Source: Pseudoxanthomonas suwonensis (GTDB lineage: Bacteria; Pseudomonadota; Gammaproteobacteria; Xanthomonadales; Xanthomonadaceae). Taken from it: DNA of 64,000 nucleotides. The notes beneath the pieces are model-generated. The model was not told the origin of the DNA and did not search any database. It worked only from the letters and a program-made list of their open reading frames with translations. Location: assembly GCF_000972865.1 (NCBI RefSeq), contig NZ_CP011144.1:3283118-3347117 (forward strand). The letters are read 5' to 3'. Shown in pieces: positions 62,244 to 64,000 of this stretch (position 1 is its first letter; each line of letters starts with the position of its first letter). A program made the position numbers and the translations under genes.

Positions 62244-62275
62244 AAAAAGCAAGGGCCGGGAAGCCCGGCCCTTGC
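62244..62275 (-). terminator. Terminator of the TonB receptor gene
   Basis: A 12-bp perfect stem (62249-62260 with 62264-62275) is followed by TTTTT on the minus strand. It lies 20 bp past the receptor stop and upstream of upp. Confidence 0.93.
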
Positions 62276-62295
62276 CTGCATGCAAACCGCATCGC

Positions 62296-64000
62296 TCAGA
62301 ACTCGTAGCGGACCCCCGCCAGCCAGGAGCGGCCGAAGCTCTCCATCTCCAGCACGCGGCTGCGCTGGCCCTGGAAGCGGACCTGCTTGGTATTGCTGAG
62401 GTTGTTGGCCTCCGCGAACAGGCGCCAGTTGTCGGTCAGGGCATAGCTGGCGGAGAGGTCGAGGCTGGCGCGATCGCCCCAGTACACGTTGAGTTCCGGC
62501 GATTCCACGTCGAAGGACTGGATGAACTTGGAGCGGTAGTTGTAGGCCAGGCGCGCGGTGATCCCGTACTTGTCGTAGGTCAGCGCAAGGTTGTAGTTGG
62601 TGCGCGAGGTGCCCGGGAGCTCGGTGCTGCCTTCGCCGAAAGGCAGGTCGGCGCGTGAATCGGCGTAGGTGTAGTTGCCGTAGATGCCGAGGCCGTCGAA
62701 CGGCGCAGGCAGCGAGTCGAACGTCTGCTGCCAGGCCAGCTCGAAGCCGTAGATCCGTCCGCGGTCGCCGTTCTCCGGGCGGGTCACCTGGCGGCTGAGG
62801 CCGCCGCCGATGTCCTCGGAGTGGGTGGCCACGAACAGCGGATCGTTGATCCGCTTGTAGAACGCGGCGGCCGAAAGCAGCCCGAGCGGGCGGATGTAGT
62901 ACTCATAGGACAGGTCGAGGTTGTGGGCATAGGCCGCCTTGGCCTCCGGGTTGCCCTCGGCGACCGGCGAGGTTTCCAGTTCGCCGATGGTGCGGTACGG
63001 CGCCGTGTGCATGAAGTCCGGGCGGTTCAGCGCGGTCGAGTACGACGCGCGCAGGATGCTGTCGGGCCCGGACTCGTAGCGGAAATGCAGGCTCGGGAGC
63101 ACGTGGCCGTAGTCGCGGCCAGCGGCCAGCGGCGTGATCTCGCCGGTGTCCTCGTTGTACTGCGCGGCCTCGCCATGGGTCTTGGTGCGCTCGTATCGCA
63201 CGCCGGTGATCATGGTCAGCTTGTCCCAGGTGCCGTCCAGGCGCACGTAGGCGGCGTGGATGTCCTCCTCGGCGCGGTAGTCGCCGCTGATCGAGTCCGG
63301 GATGAGGCGCTGGTGGTTGGCGCTGTCCTGCAGCGGGCCGGCGTAGTTCCGGAAGATGTCGCGGCAGAACCTGCGTCCGGCGAGGAAGTAGCCGAAGTTG
63401 TTCGAGATCGAATCGCACAGCATGTCGGACATGGTGATGCCGAGCGCGTTGAAGTCCGCCACCGAGCCGTTGCGGTAGCGCTCGTCGTCGAAGAACTTGT
63501 CGCGCAGGCGCGCGCGCAGGCCGAACTTGATGCTGCCCTCGTCGCCGATGGAGTCCAGCTTGCGGTCGGCGTCGAAGCGCAGTCCGGTTTCCTTCTCCTC
63601 GCCGTACTCGTAACGGTCGTTCAGGCGGCGGAACGCGAACCAGCTTTCCGGCAGGTCGACTCCGGTGGCCGGGGCGTCGGGGCGTCCGAGGATCGTCCAG
63701 ATCGGGAAATCGTGGTTGCTGTAGTCGTAGTCCATGCGCGGACGCACGTTCGACCGGAAGATGTACTGCATGCGCGGACTGGTTTCCTTTTCCGCCTTGC
63801 TCTGCGACGCCTGCCATTCGAAGGTCCAGTCGTCGCCGACGTAGTGCTCGCCGCCCAGGTTGTAGGTGCGGATGTTCTTGTCGTAGGTGCGCTCGCGCAG
63901 TTCCTTGTCGAACGTGGCGCGGACATTGCCGACGGTCTGGGTGGACGCGGCCGTGTGCTGGTCCATCGTGATGATGAGGTTGTCGCGGTACTCGTGGTCC
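62296..64000 (-). CDS. TonB-dependent receptor, 5' part missing
   Basis: The gene is cut by the window end. The frame is open to 64000 ([15 protein letters not shown] upstream of the first Met at 63966), so at least 567 residues of barrel are present. The C-terminus WLAGVRYEF ends in Phe, as outer membrane proteins do. Internal [17 protein letters not shown] and [16 protein letters not shown] are typical strands. No neighbour shows its substrate. It ends at a strong terminator and may be transcribed with genes outside the window. Confidence 0.93.
   Translation of the reverse strand, partial: DHEYRDNLIITMDQHTAASTQTVGNVRATFDKELRERTYDKNIRTYNLGGEHYVGDDWTFEWQASQSKAEKETSPRMQYIFRSNVRPRMDYDYSNHDFPIWTILGRPDAPATGVDLPESWFAFRRLNDRYEYGEEKETGLRFDADRKLDSIGDEGSIKFGLRARLRDKFFDDERYRNGSVADFNALGITMSDMLCDSISNNFGYFLAGRRFCRDIFRNYAGPLQDSANHQRLIPDSISGDYRAEEDIHAAYVRLDGTWDKLTMITGVRYERTKTHGEAAQYNEDTGEITPLAAGRDYGHVLPSLHFRYESGPDSILRASYSTALNRPDFMHTAPYRTIGELETSPVAEGNPEAKAAYAHNLDLSYEYYIRPLGLLSAAAFYKRINDPLFVATHSEDIGGGLSRQVTRPENGDRGRIYGFELAWQQTFDSLPAPFDGLGIYGNYTYADSRADLPFGEGSTELPGTSRTNYNLALTYDKYGITARLAYNYRSKFIQSFDVESPELNVYWGDRASLDLSASYALTDNWRLFAEANNLSNTKQVRFQGQRSRVLEMESFGRSWLAGVRYEF

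Overview
The window looks like chromosomal DNA of a Lysobacteraceae (Xanthomonadaceae) gammaproteobacterium. The evidence is a very high GC content, the gene order thrS-infC-rpmI-rplT-pheS-pheT-ihfA-merR, a lexA2-imuA-imuB-dnaE2 cassette, TonB-dependent receptors paired with carbohydrate enzymes, and many GTAG-headed REP palindromes. The genus cannot be fixed from the sequence alone; Luteimonas, Lysobacter or Pseudoxanthomonas types would all fit.

Layout. 1-10.1 kb: an autoregulated sufR-sufB pair (minus strand), a cytochrome c lipoprotein, a SET-domain protein, several envelope proteins, an HU protein with a long basic tail, a hydrolase, and a divergent DUF3182/SDR pair. 10.3-28.0 kb: a complete starch and maltodextrin utilisation locus. 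It holds a GH13 glucosidase, a TonB receptor, a secreted amylase with a C-terminal module, a GH97 glucosidase, a pullulanase, an MFS sugar transporter, a second amylase and a LacI-type regulator. Both divergent promoter regions carry the same near-palindrome, TGAATACGTATGCA, the probable operator of the LacI protein.

28.1-36.2 kb: the translation cluster. thrS is preceded by an 8-codon leader peptide with three consecutive Thr codons, a candidate antiterminator and an intrinsic terminator, which together look like a ribosome-mediated attenuator. infC starts with ATC. A tRNA-Pro gene follows. 36.2-38.4 kb is lower in GC and looks like a decayed element integrated at that tRNA: 11-bp-phased CACCCTAT repeats, a truncated and frameshifted tyrosine integrase, and two cargo genes of unknown function. 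39-45 kb is ordinary chromosome (TraB/GumN-like, dxs, HNH, LEA14-like, lipocalin). 45.0-50.9 kb is the SOS mutagenesis operon, with a LexA2-type operator lying over its ribosome site and start codon.

51-59.3 kb: tRNA-Phe, yggX-mutY, ftsY, rsmD-coaD, a YfhL-type ferredoxin overlapping ggt, and a metallo-beta-lactamase-fold enzyme. 59.4-64 kb: a GH9 glycosidase whose stop codon lies in a REP element, upp, and the 3' part of a second TonB receptor cut by the window end.

Three repeat families fill most gaps: GTAG-headed REP pairs (five clusters), a MITE-like 100-140 bp inverted repeat (four members), and a structured element of about 100 bp (three copies). The last has a long outer stem enclosing two hairpins, with paired base changes between copies that support the fold.
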